14,412 bases of DNA from Treponema sp. (GTDB taxonomy: Bacteria > Spirochaetota > Spirochaetia > Treponematales > Breznakiellaceae). Numbering within the stretch: the first letter of the stretch is position 1; every line of letters begins with the position of its first letter. The notes under the pieces were generated by a model. That model did not search any database and had not been told where the DNA came from. It was given only the letters and a program-made list of their open reading frames with translations. Where the stretch lies: positions 1-14,412 of the forward strand of contig JAIRNB010000198.1 of the NCBI GenBank assembly GCA_031258265.1, written 5' to 3'. Both the position numbers and the translations under genes were made by a program. Shown here in pieces: positions 1 through 7,796 of this stretch.

Positions 1-1907
1 AGCGTTACTGTGCCGTCCCAGTCCGCCGGGGGAGGGCTGGCGATGAATCTGTCGCAGCGTTCCAGATACAGGGCGGAAAGGTAATCTTTCCCGTCGATGC
101 CCAGGGCCCTGATGAAATATTCCCTGGCGGCGCCCCATTCCCGGATATAAAAGAGGCTCTGTCCCTTGCTGTAGTCATCGAGGAGTTCCCGGTTAATTTG
201 CAGGCTTGGGACCACGGGGAGTTTGAATTCTTCCCCGTTCCGGGCGTCCGGCGTCCCTTCCCCTTCAAAACCGGCGTAGACGGCGTAGATCCCCACCGGC
301 TCATCCTTGCCTTTGACGCGGACCACATCGGCCTTACGAAAAATAAAATGGTCCCTGGCCCGCCTGTACATAAATTCCGAAACCATAAGGGGATGATTGT
401 ACATCCTGCAGGTTCCCTCCAGCCGGGAACCAAGGTTGACGGTATTGCCAATCAGGGTGTAGTCCATTTTATCCTGGAAGCCGATATTTCCCACCACACA
501 TTCCCCGCAGTTTATTCCCACCCCGATTCTAAGGCCCCCCCTGGGAAGCATGATAGCGGAACTATCGACTCTCTCCAGGGCGCTGAGCATCCGCAGCCCC
601 GTTCTGATAGCCTGCACCGGGGCGTTGGGGGCTGAACGGTGGACCCCAAAGACCGCCATGATGGCATCGCCAATAAATTTGTCGATGTGGCCCCCCTCGT
701 CCATGATCTCGTTCCCCATGATGGAAAAATACTGGTTAAGAAAGGATACCACCTGCTGGGCGCCGGAATTTTCGGAAATATTGGTGAACTCCCTGATGTC
801 GGAAAAAAGGACTACCACGTTCCGCGTTTCATTCTGGAGCTGAACCCCTGAGGACCTGTGGATAATTTCATCCATCACATTTTCCGGCACATAGCGGGCA
901 AAGGCGGTCCGGGTTTTCCTCTGAAGTTCTTTCATTTCCCGGATAGCCAGGGCGTTGGAAATTACCGGGGCGGCGGCGGCCAGAAAGACCCGCAAGTTTT
1001 CCAGGATGGCGGGAGAAAAGTATTCCTTGATCGAATTGGCGGCGTGGACGGACGCGAAACGGCGGCCGGAACTTACCAGGGGTATCATGATATAAGATTC
1101 GATGCGTTTATTTTTTGTCCCGCCGGGGTACAGATCTTTTTCCATCCGGGTCTCCCCCCTAAAATCGGGGAACAGGGCGGCAAAATCCGCGTCCCGCAGC
1201 CGGGTGAATTCGGCGGAGGCGGAGGCGCTGTAGGCGGCGTAATTGGCGGTAAAAACCCGCAGGGTATTTTCCGTTCCGGCGATCATGATGGACGCAATCT
1301 CTATCTCGCATACATTGTGCAGAAGATCAAAAATACCGGAGGCTATATCATCCAGGGAGCTGAGTTTTCCGGAAAGCTCCGCCAGCATGCCGATGACCGT
1401 GGTCTGGAACAGTTTGTTGTCCAAAAGGTTATTTACCATTTCTATTAGAGAATCGCCGCTGATTCTCCTGCCTTCCCGCTCCAGCAGGGCAAAGTCAAGG
1501 GGCGGGGCCTCCCGCAGAAGATCGGCAACGGCGGTCTTGAGGCCGCTGAAATTATCCGGTGATTTTTCGACATACCTGTCCGCCCCGGCGTTAAGGCCCC
1601 AAAAGCGATCCCTGGATTCCCCCAGGGAAGTAAACATGATGACAGGTATTTGCCGGGTATTTTTCCTGGATTTGAGCAGCCGGACCACCTGGTAGCCCTT
1701 AAAAAGGGGCATCTCCACATCGGTAACGATGAGGTGGGGCAGGCAGCTATAAACCATTTTGAGGCCCTCAAAACCGTTTTCCGCCCGGCTTACCTCGTAA
1801 CCTTCGCCGGAAAGAAACTCCATTGCCATTTCGGCGAAAATATCCGAATCCTCAAGGAGGAGAATCCGCTTTTTTCCGTTGTTTTTATCTTCACTACTAC
1901 TACTCAT
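1..1907 (-). CDS. Response-regulator class III adenylate cyclase (Rec-GAF-cyclase), 3' end outside window
   Basis: I read this frame open from an ATG at 1907 to the window edge, 635 codons without a stop. Residues 14-130 are a receiver: acidic pair E19/D20, phospho-acceptor D63 in VTDVEMP, T93 and K115. A GAF-like domain follows at about 165-320. A class III nucleotide cyclase domain spans about 360-545, with metal-binding D370 (FSDIREFT) and D414 (FIGDAIMAVFG) and transition-state residues N491 and R495 (VNLGSRLE). The substrate-recognition pair is K410 and T484. Lys/Thr is the class IIIb adenylate cyclase signature, a group that includes bicarbonate-stimulated enzymes. A TPR-like tail with a WDG motif suggests the stop lies just outside the window. 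The ATG overlaps the cheA stop by 8 nt and has no clear Shine-Dalgarno, which suggests translational coupling. Inferred role: cytoplasmic output of the array, phosphorylated by the upstream CheA to make cAMP. The domains are certain; cAMP rather than cGMP is inferred. Confidence 0.93.
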   Translation of the reverse strand, partial: MSSSSEDKNNGKKRILLLEDSDIFAEMAMEFLSGEGYEVSRAENGFEGLKMVYSCLPHLIVTDVEMPLFKGYQVVRLLKSRKNTRQIPVIMFTSLGESRDRFWGLNAGADRYVEKSPDNFSGLKTAVADLLREAPPLDFALLEREGRRISGDSLIEMVNNLLDNKLFQTTVIGMLAELSGKLSSLDDIASGIFDLLHNVCEIEIASIMIAGTENTLRVFTANYAAYSASASAEFTRLRDADFAALFPDFRGETRMEKDLYPGGTKNKRIESYIMIPLVSSGRRFASVHAANSIKEYFSPAILENLRVFLAAAAPVISNALAIREMKELQRKTRTAFARYVPENVMDEIIHRSSGVQLQNETRNVVVLFSDIREFTNISENSGAQQVVSFLNQYFSIMGNEIMDEGGHIDKFIGDAIMAVFGVHRSAPNAPVQAIRTGLRMLSALERVDSSAIMLPRGGLRIGVGINCGECVVGNIGFQDKMDYTLIGNTVNLGSRLEGTCRMYNHPLMVSEFMYRRARDHFIFRKADVVRVKGKDEPVGIYAVYAGFEGEGTPDARNGEEFKLPVVPSLQINRELLDDYSKGQSLFYIREWGAAREYFIRALGIDGKDYLSALYLERCDRFIASPPPADWDGTVT

Positions 1908-4173
1908 CCGATGTCCCAATTAATTCATGAACCGCCGTTAAAAGGTTATGATTATTAAATGAATTCTTGACGATATACCGGGAAGCCCCCAGCAGGGCCG
2001 CCCGCTTTTGATCTTCCTCGTCTGAACGGGAAGAAATAACAATTACCGGAATAGAGGAAAGTTCCTCGTTCTTTTTGATATTTCCGGTAAGCATAAAGCC
2101 GTCCATCTGCGGCATATTCAGGTCCGTACATACCAGATCATAATGGTTAAGCTTGGCCATGTTCAAGGCCTCCGCCCCGTCCGCCGCGGTGTCCACCCGG
2201 TAACCTTCGGATTTTAGAATATCGCTTTCGATTTCCCTGGTGGGAAGGGAATCGTCCACCACAAGGATAGATTTCCTGACATTCTTGGATTCCAGATCCC
2301 TCTTTTTCATGCTGATGCCCTTTATCCGCCGGGCCAGCTTGATCACCGCGGGCATATTGAGGGCGGGCATCATTTCGTAGTCCTCCCCCAGGACCATGCC
2401 GGAAAAAACCGCCTTGGATTGAAGCAGCGCCGGCAGGGGCTTAAGGATAACGGTCCTCATGCTGCCGGCGGCGTCCACCGCCAGGGCGATCTCGTCTTCG
2501 TAGGCCCGGATAATAAGCACCAGGACTGTACCCTGGGGCGGAGGGCGGTTCTTGATCTCCAGAATCTGATCCAGGTAGTAAAGCTTGATAATCCGGTTTT
2601 GACAGCGAATCTGGGGACGGTCAACAACGGTGATAATCTCTTCCCGCTTTATCAAGAGAATGGTATCCACAAAAGACGAAGGAATAATAAATTTCATATC
2701 CCCGCAGGAAACCGGCAAACCCATTAAAGCGGCGATGGAAAGGGGGACCACGATGGTAAAGGCCGTACCCCGGCCCGTCGTGCTTTCCACCGAAACGCTT
2801 CCCTTGAGCCGGTCAATATTGCTGCGCACCACATCCATGCCCAGCCCGCGGCCGGAAACGCTGCTCAGCGAGGGCGCTGTAGAAAACCCGCTCTGAAAAA
2901 TAAAGTTGATCAGTTCCTCCCTGGTAAGGGATGCGGCGGCGGACTCGGTCACGTAGCCCTGCTTTAATACCTTGGCCCGGATCTTCTCGGTGTCAATACC
3001 CCGGCCGTCATCGGCAATCACGATCTTCATGCTGCCGCTTTCCCGGTTACAGCGTATTTCCAGCCTTCCCGTCTCCGGTTTCCCGGCGGCTTTCCGTTCT
3101 GCGGGGCTCTCTATTCCGTGATCAACCGCGTTCCGCACCGTATGGATAAACACTTCCCGGAGAAGCTCGATAATATTTTTGTCAATTTCATTCTCCCTGC
3201 CTTCGATGAAAAGCTGTACTTTTTTTCCCATTTCCTGGGCAAGCTCAAAGACATGGCGGGGATAAACGTCAAGGATAGATGAAATGGGAAGCATCCTGAG
3301 GGAAATAACGCTGTCGTATACATCCCTGGTATGGTTTCCCGTTTCCACCGCGTGATTTTTCAAGGCTCCGCCGATTCCGGCGCTGAGTTTTTCCAGCTTC
3401 CGAAAATCCGATGCAAGACCGGCGTTAATATTCCGTTCGGTTTTTACAGCCCGGGAAAGATTCTTGATCATCCCCCGGAGCTTCGCGTATTCCCCGGCCA
3501 GGGCCTTGGCGGTAATTTCCAAAGACTGGAGGGAGGCGGCGCTTTTTACGATGCCGTCTATTTTTTCCAGGGATAACCGGATCGTCTCCTGCTTTGGCTT
3601 TTCATGGCCCCGGACGGCCTTTGGGTGAAATTCCTCCGGGGCTTCCGCCCCCGACTCCGGAGCTTCCGCCCCCGAAACACGGCCCGCCCTGCCTTCCCCC
3701 GCCGGAACTTCCCCGCCGGGAATTTCAAGGGCGGGGACTTCGCCGCCTCCCGGCTCTCCCCCCGGAACCAGGGGGAGGCTGAAATCCTCGTTGGCCGCCA
3801 TGGCCGCCAGTTCCCGTTCAAAAAAACTGATGTCAATGGCATCGTCCCCGGTGTCCTTGATGTGTTTTAGCCCCTCCCGCAGGGTATCCAGGCCCGCCAT
3901 GGCAAGTTTTACCCCCGCATCGGAAAAACCGATCCGCTGCTCTTTAAGGGCGATAAACACGCTTTCCAGCGAATGACTAAGGACCTCTATCCGCTTAAAT
4001 TCCAGCATCCGGGAGGAACCCTTTAGGGTGTGGAGGGCCCGCAGCAGGGTTGCAAGGTCGTCTTCCAGGGAAACCCCGTCCCTGATTTCAAAGACCAGGG
4101 ATTCCGCGGTCCCGATATTATCCAGGGCCTCCTCGATGAATTTCCCAATGTATTTTTCCCGCGCCAGCGCCAT
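1900..4173 (-). CDS. cheA: Hybrid chemotaxis histidine kinase CheA with C-terminal receiver (CheA-Rec)
   Basis: 757 aa. The order is: HPt domain (about 1-125, phospho-acceptor H48 in ALHTLKGSSR); a Pro/Gly/Ala/Glu-rich linker (about 133-195) where a P2 CheY/CheB-binding domain would lie; a long helical P3 dimerisation region (about 196-300); HATPase (N-box N348, DHG at 351-353; G1 at D389-G392; GRGLGMD at 441-447; G2 near 467-470); a CheW-like P5 domain (about 485-620); and a receiver (about 634-755, acidic pair D640/D641, phospho-acceptor D684 in CTDLNMP, K736). This architecture is that of FrzE and WspE. It autophosphorylates under receptor control and should pass phosphate to its own receiver, to CheB and to the receiver of the cyclase encoded immediately downstream. 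The start has a good GGAGGA and lies 19 nt after the preceding receptor gene. The missing P2 suggests docking by another surface. Confidence 0.96.
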   Translation of the reverse strand: MALAREKYIGKFIEEALDNIGTAESLVFEIRDGVSLEDDLATLLRALHTLKGSSRMLEFKRIEVLSHSLESVFIALKEQRIGFSDAGVKLAMAGLDTLREGLKHIKDTGDDAIDISFFERELAAMAANEDFSLPLVPGGEPGGGEVPALEIPGGEVPAGEGRAGRVSGAEAPESGAEAPEEFHPKAVRGHEKPKQETIRLSLEKIDGIVKSAASLQSLEITAKALAGEYAKLRGMIKNLSRAVKTERNINAGLASDFRKLEKLSAGIGGALKNHAVETGNHTRDVYDSVISLRMLPISSILDVYPRHVFELAQEMGKKVQLFIEGRENEIDKNIIELLREVFIHTVRNAVDHGIESPAERKAAGKPETGRLEIRCNRESGSMKIVIADDGRGIDTEKIRAKVLKQGYVTESAAASLTREELINFIFQSGFSTAPSLSSVSGRGLGMDVVRSNIDRLKGSVSVESTTGRGTAFTIVVPLSIAALMGLPVSCGDMKFIIPSSFVDTILLIKREEIITVVDRPQIRCQNRIIKLYYLDQILEIKNRPPPQGTVLVLIIRAYEDEIALAVDAAGSMRTVILKPLPALLQSKAVFSGMVLGEDYEMMPALNMPAVIKLARRIKGISMKKRDLESKNVRKSILVVDDSLPTREIESDILKSEGYRVDTAADGAEALNMAKLNHYDLVCTDLNMPQMDGFMLTGNIKKNEELSSIPVIVISSRSDEEDQKRAALLGASRYIVKNSFNNHNLLTAVHELIGTSDE

Positions 4174-4177
4174 GCGT

Positions 4178-4183
4178 TCCTCC
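4178..4183 (-). promoter_or_regulatory. Ribosome binding site of cheA
   Basis: GGAGGA on the minus strand, 4 nt before the cheA ATG and inside the 19-nt gap after the receptor stop codon. It fixes the cheA start. Confidence 0.75.
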
Positions 4184-4192
4184 GGTTTCCCG

Positions 4193-5731
4193 CTACGGGG
4201 AATCCCGCTCAGGTTCCCCGGACTCCGCCTTCCCGGTGTTCAATACCGAATCCAGATCCCGGGTCAGCCCTATGAGACCTTCGGCGGAGGCGGTGGCGAC
4301 TTCGGTGGAATGAATAAAGCTGTTAAGCCCCCGGGAAATATCGGCAATGGCAATATTGATCTGCTCGATAGAATGCCGCTGCTTTTCGGTGGACACCGTG
4401 ATAGTCTGGGCCTGGTTTGCGGTAATATCCGCGCCGGAAAGAATTTCCCGGAATATTTCTTCCAGGTCCTTGATAAGCTTTAAGCCTTCGGCGATTTTAT
4501 CCGCGCTTTCCTCGCTGGAAATGATCAAAGAGGAAGAGGAATCCTGGATCTCCTGGATCTGATCTCTGATCTGCCGGGTTAGGGCGGCAATGTCATCGGC
4601 AAGGCGGTTCACCTCGGTGGCTACCACGGAAAACCGCTTTCCCCGGTCCCCGGCGCCGGCCGCTTCCAGGGCGGCATTAAAGGCGATAACCTTGGTCTGA
4701 TCGGTGATAGTATTGATAGTCCTGATAATGTCCCGGATATTGGCAATTTTATTTCCCAGGGCAACGATTCCCCCAATAACGCTGTCGTTCTTTTTTTTGA
4801 TGTCCCCCATTTGAATTACATTGTTCTCCAGCACCGAAAAACCCTGGGTCACATCGTCCTTCATCTTGGAGGCAATGGCGGCAACGCTGCCGGTTTTTTC
4901 CGCTATATCACCGGCAATCTGGGCATTTTCGGTAATGGTGCTTTCGATTTCCTGTACGCTGGACGCCTGACTGTTGGCGGTGGTAAAAATATCTTTGGAC
5001 GAAAGGAAAATTTCATCGGTGGACTGCTGAATGGCCTTTGTCATCTCTCTGGTCTGTTCCACCGTCCGTTCAGAGGCCGCGGCCGCCTGGGATTCCGACT
5101 GGAGCATGCTCATAAAAAGGTTAAGACGCCGTTTACAGGCCAGGCCGGTAATGGCCCCGGCGACGATCATCCCCATAAGCCGGAAGACCTCGTTGTACAG
5201 GGGAAAACGGACGGCAATTTCCCTGCCCCGGATCAGCGCCGTATACGGCACGTCCAGCACGGCGCCATGGGGAAATATGGCGGCAAAGTAGGTAAGGGCC
5301 GCGTAGATACCGGAAAAAAAGGCGCACCTGGCGTCATACCGGAAGGACCCCAGCACGATAAGGACCGTATAAAACAGGGCGTGTATCGAAAGAAAAGAAA
5401 TGGGCGGATATATCTCAGGATATGTGCCGGAAACAAAAATGATTACCGAAATGGTGGTCATATCCACAAAGACAAAAATATATTTTAAACCGGGCTTTAC
5501 CAGACCGCGCCGCCGCAGATAAAAAAATATAAAGAGTCCGTAAACAAAGAAAAAAGCCGTTCCTATGTGGGTACGCACAGGGGTGTGGCCCAGGCCGTTT
5601 TTCGCCCGGAGAATAGAAATGACGATCATTCCCACCACATAAATTATACCCAAGGCAAGGCGAAAGTAATTGATAATTACCTCTCCGTCCCGTTCATCGC
5701 GGACTATTCGCTGTTCTATCGATTTTTCCAT
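4193..5731 (-). CDS. Methyl-accepting chemotaxis protein with six-helix membrane sensor
   Basis: 512 aa. About six hydrophobic segments fill the N-terminal half (roughly 21-41, 56-71, 83-101, 109-130, 136-153 and 184-200), joined by short loops, so there is no periplasmic ligand domain and no HAMP. The cytoplasmic signalling hairpin (about 205-497) has its tip at 344-362 (DQTKVIAFNAALEAAGAGD) followed by RFSVVATEV, the core that contacts CheA and CheW. The tip departs from the usual ALNAAIEAARAGE by small substitutions only. There is no C-terminal CheR-docking pentapeptide; the end is SGEPERDSP. The membrane module resembles the multi-pass N-termini of some spirochaetal nucleotide cyclases, a resemblance recalled rather than tested. 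The stimulus is probably within or at the membrane. The gene lies 19 nt after the other receptor and 19 nt before cheA. Confidence 0.93.
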   Translation of the reverse strand: MEKSIEQRIVRDERDGEVIINYFRLALGIIYVVGMIVISILRAKNGLGHTPVRTHIGTAFFFVYGLFIFFYLRRRGLVKPGLKYIFVFVDMTTISVIIFVSGTYPEIYPPISFLSIHALFYTVLIVLGSFRYDARCAFFSGIYAALTYFAAIFPHGAVLDVPYTALIRGREIAVRFPLYNEVFRLMGMIVAGAITGLACKRRLNLFMSMLQSESQAAAASERTVEQTREMTKAIQQSTDEIFLSSKDIFTTANSQASSVQEIESTITENAQIAGDIAEKTGSVAAIASKMKDDVTQGFSVLENNVIQMGDIKKKNDSVIGGIVALGNKIANIRDIIRTINTITDQTKVIAFNAALEAAGAGDRGKRFSVVATEVNRLADDIAALTRQIRDQIQEIQDSSSSLIISSEESADKIAEGLKLIKDLEEIFREILSGADITANQAQTITVSTEKQRHSIEQINIAIADISRGLNSFIHSTEVATASAEGLIGLTRDLDSVLNTGKAESGEPERDSP

Positions 5732-5738
5732 TTTTTTA

Positions 5739-5745
5739 CTCCCCC
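5739..5745 (-). promoter_or_regulatory. Ribosome binding site of the six-TM receptor gene
   Basis: GGGGGAG on the minus strand, 7 nt before the ATG at 5731, in the 19-nt gap after the previous receptor gene. Confidence 0.6.
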
Positions 5746-5750
5746 GGCCC

Positions 5751-7784
5751 TCATCTGTCCCCCGGTCCGGCTTTTCCCGTCCGGTATTTTGCCATAATAT
5801 CCCGCAGTTCCACCGACATTACATTAAGGTTATCCGCCGTCTTTGATGTGGAGACCGTGGCGGTGACAAACTGGTTTACCCCGGCGGATATTTCTTTTAA
5901 GGCCGTAAAAATTTGGGACGCGGCGTATTCCTGCTGCCTGCTCAGATCGGAAATCTGCTGGGACCTGACCGCCACGTTCCGGGAAACATCCACAATCTGT
6001 TCAAAGACTTCTTTTTGCCTGACCACCCGCTCGTAACCCTGGTCGATCAGCAGCCTCCCGTTGTTTGCCTCCCCAATCAAAGACTGGGAGGCCCGCTGCA
6101 GCTCCTGTATCTGTTCTTTTATCTCCGCGGTGGAATCCACCACACTGTCCGCAAAACGGCGAATCTCCGCGGCCACCACGGAAAAACGGGTATTATCCCC
6201 CGCCTCTTCCCCGGCGTCTGTATCCACGGAGGCGGCGGCCTCCAGGCTGGCGTTAAAGGCGATCAGCCTGGTTTGATCGGTGATAGAATCGATAATGGCG
6301 ATAGATTCGTTGATCCGGGTAAGAATATCCGCCAGGCCGTTTATCTCCTCGATAATTTTTCCGTGGGCATCCCGGATCAGGCCCATCATGTCCTGGTTGG
6401 CGTCCCGCAGTTCCGCCCCCCGGCGGGACAATTCCTGGGTCTGGACCGCCAGCTCCGCCACTTCCTGAGTCCTCGCCGCGCCCTGGACGGAAAGCTCCTT
6501 GTTTCCCTCCATGGTGCTGAGGATCTCCGCCACGCTGGCGGACTGTTCATTGGCGGTGGTGGAAATTTCCTTGGCGGAAGCGGAAAGATCAAACGCCGAA
6601 GAGGAGATCATAACGGCGCTTTTGCTAAAGGAATTAAAGGCGGCCCTGAGTTTTTCCAGAAAGGAATTAAAGGCGGCCAGAAGTTCCCCGAATTCATCCC
6701 TGGCCTGAACAGGCAGATTTACCGAAAGATCGTTTTCTTCCAGGGTGGCAAAAAGGCCCCTGAGCCGGGCGGTACTCCTGGAAATATGGATATTGGATAA
6801 AATGACTATGCCAAACGCCAGGACGGAAGTGAGAACCACAAGGCCCAAAGAACGCATAAAGTACCGCCGCTGCATATCAATATGTTTCCCCAGGGATACT
6901 TCCAATTTGCTAAAGCAGGCGTTCATAACCGCGTAGCTGCTTTCAATCGCCCTTGCCCCGGCGCTTAAGGCATGGGAGCGGGCTTCGGCAAAACCGTCTC
7001 CTTCCCCCTGATTCAGGGAAAGGACCGCCTGTACCGTGGCAATGTACCAGTCCAGCGTTGAACGGTAAGAGGCAAGGAGGGAGAAAATATCGTCCGTATT
7101 GGAACCGAGGACGGACGGATTCCCGGCGGCAAAAAAATTCAAGGCGGCGTCGATGTCGGAAACGGCCAGGGAATAATCGGCATGTATAAGCAGCGTTAGA
7201 TAGTCACCGGCAGTCTTACTGTCATAGGCGGAAAGGCCGGTTTGGCCCTGGGAAAGGCGCAGAATATTCTCTATCCGGCTTATCCTGTCCCAGGACCGGG
7301 GGAGGATACGAATCCCCGCGTCCGCAAAGTAATAATCATCCGCATCGGTATCCATGAACAGGGCGGCGTTATTTCCCACCACGGAGAACAGGGCCCTAAG
7401 GTTTTCAATAACCCGCATACGGGCAAGGCTTCCCCCATCCCAGCCGGTATCCCGCAGAATTATAAGATCGCTGTTTATCTGCTGTACCAGGGTTTTCCCC
7501 CTCTGCCCTTTCTCCCCGATAGCCGCGTATCGCCTTTCCATTTCCTTAAAAAGCGTATCGGCGGCGCTGGCGGTCTCCGGCCGGGTATCGCTTAAATCCT
7601 CCGACACGATCCACAGTAATTCCGCGATAGAACGGAGACAGGACAGGCCCCGCTGTTCCTGTTTCGCCGACTGAATAGAAGTATTAGCGCCGGTAACAAC
7701 AAAGAAAAACATTATTCCCATGGGGACAAGGAAGACCGCACTCGAAAGTATCAGCCTGGCGCCAATTTTCATATTCCTGAACAT
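5751..7784 (-). CDS. Methyl-accepting chemotaxis protein with periplasmic domain, HAMP and an insertion at the signalling tip
   Basis: 677 aa. TM1 is at about 11-32, a largely helical periplasmic sensor domain at 33-310, TM2 at about 312-333, HAMP at about 334-387 and the cytoplasmic hairpin at about 388-667. The tip begins like its neighbour (DQTRLIAFNASLEAA, 503-517). It then has 16 residues (518-533), rich in Asp and Glu, before FSVVAAEI, where typical receptors and the neighbouring receptor have 8. Outside this point the two receptors keep identical spacing: 97 residues from the I(F/S)TTAN motif to the tip Gln in both, and 84 residues from FSVV to the Q(R/E) near the C-terminus in both. 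The function is transmembrane sensing with signalling to CheA through CheW, and methylation by CheR and CheB. The C-terminus (KAGPGDR) has no docking pentapeptide. The gap to cheR is 8 nt. Confidence 0.95.
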   Translation of the reverse strand: MFRNMKIGARLILSSAVFLVPMGIMFFFVVTGANTSIQSAKQEQRGLSCLRSIAELLWIVSEDLSDTRPETASAADTLFKEMERRYAAIGEKGQRGKTLVQQINSDLIILRDTGWDGGSLARMRVIENLRALFSVVGNNAALFMDTDADDYYFADAGIRILPRSWDRISRIENILRLSQGQTGLSAYDSKTAGDYLTLLIHADYSLAVSDIDAALNFFAAGNPSVLGSNTDDIFSLLASYRSTLDWYIATVQAVLSLNQGEGDGFAEARSHALSAGARAIESSYAVMNACFSKLEVSLGKHIDMQRRYFMRSLGLVVLTSVLAFGIVILSNIHISRSTARLRGLFATLEENDLSVNLPVQARDEFGELLAAFNSFLEKLRAAFNSFSKSAVMISSSAFDLSASAKEISTTANEQSASVAEILSTMEGNKELSVQGAARTQEVAELAVQTQELSRRGAELRDANQDMMGLIRDAHGKIIEEINGLADILTRINESIAIIDSITDQTRLIAFNASLEAAASVDTDAGEEAGDNTRFSVVAAEIRRFADSVVDSTAEIKEQIQELQRASQSLIGEANNGRLLIDQGYERVVRQKEVFEQIVDVSRNVAVRSQQISDLSRQQEYAASQIFTALKEISAGVNQFVTATVSTSKTADNLNVMSVELRDIMAKYRTGKAGPGDR

Positions 7785-7787
7785 AAA

Positions 7788-7796
7788 CTCTCCTAA
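7788..7796 (-). promoter_or_regulatory. Ribosome binding site overlapping the cheR stop codon
   Basis: TTAGGAGAG on the minus strand contains the cheR TAG stop at 7793-7795 and lies just before the receptor ATG at 7784. Termination on cheR would place ribosomes on the site, so the receptor is probably translationally coupled to cheR. Confidence 0.7.

Noticed and set aside
4811..5488. 225-codon plus-strand open frame opposite the six-TM receptor gene
   Set aside because: It is antisense to a clear receptor gene, is rich in Gly and Lys without any recognisable domain, and reflects the codon bias of the real gene. The other plus-strand frames across 198-10588 are likewise opposite clear genes.
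5913..6800. 295-codon plus-strand open frame
   Set aside because: It is antisense to the signalling domain of the two-TM receptor, low in complexity, and has no motif or ribosome site.
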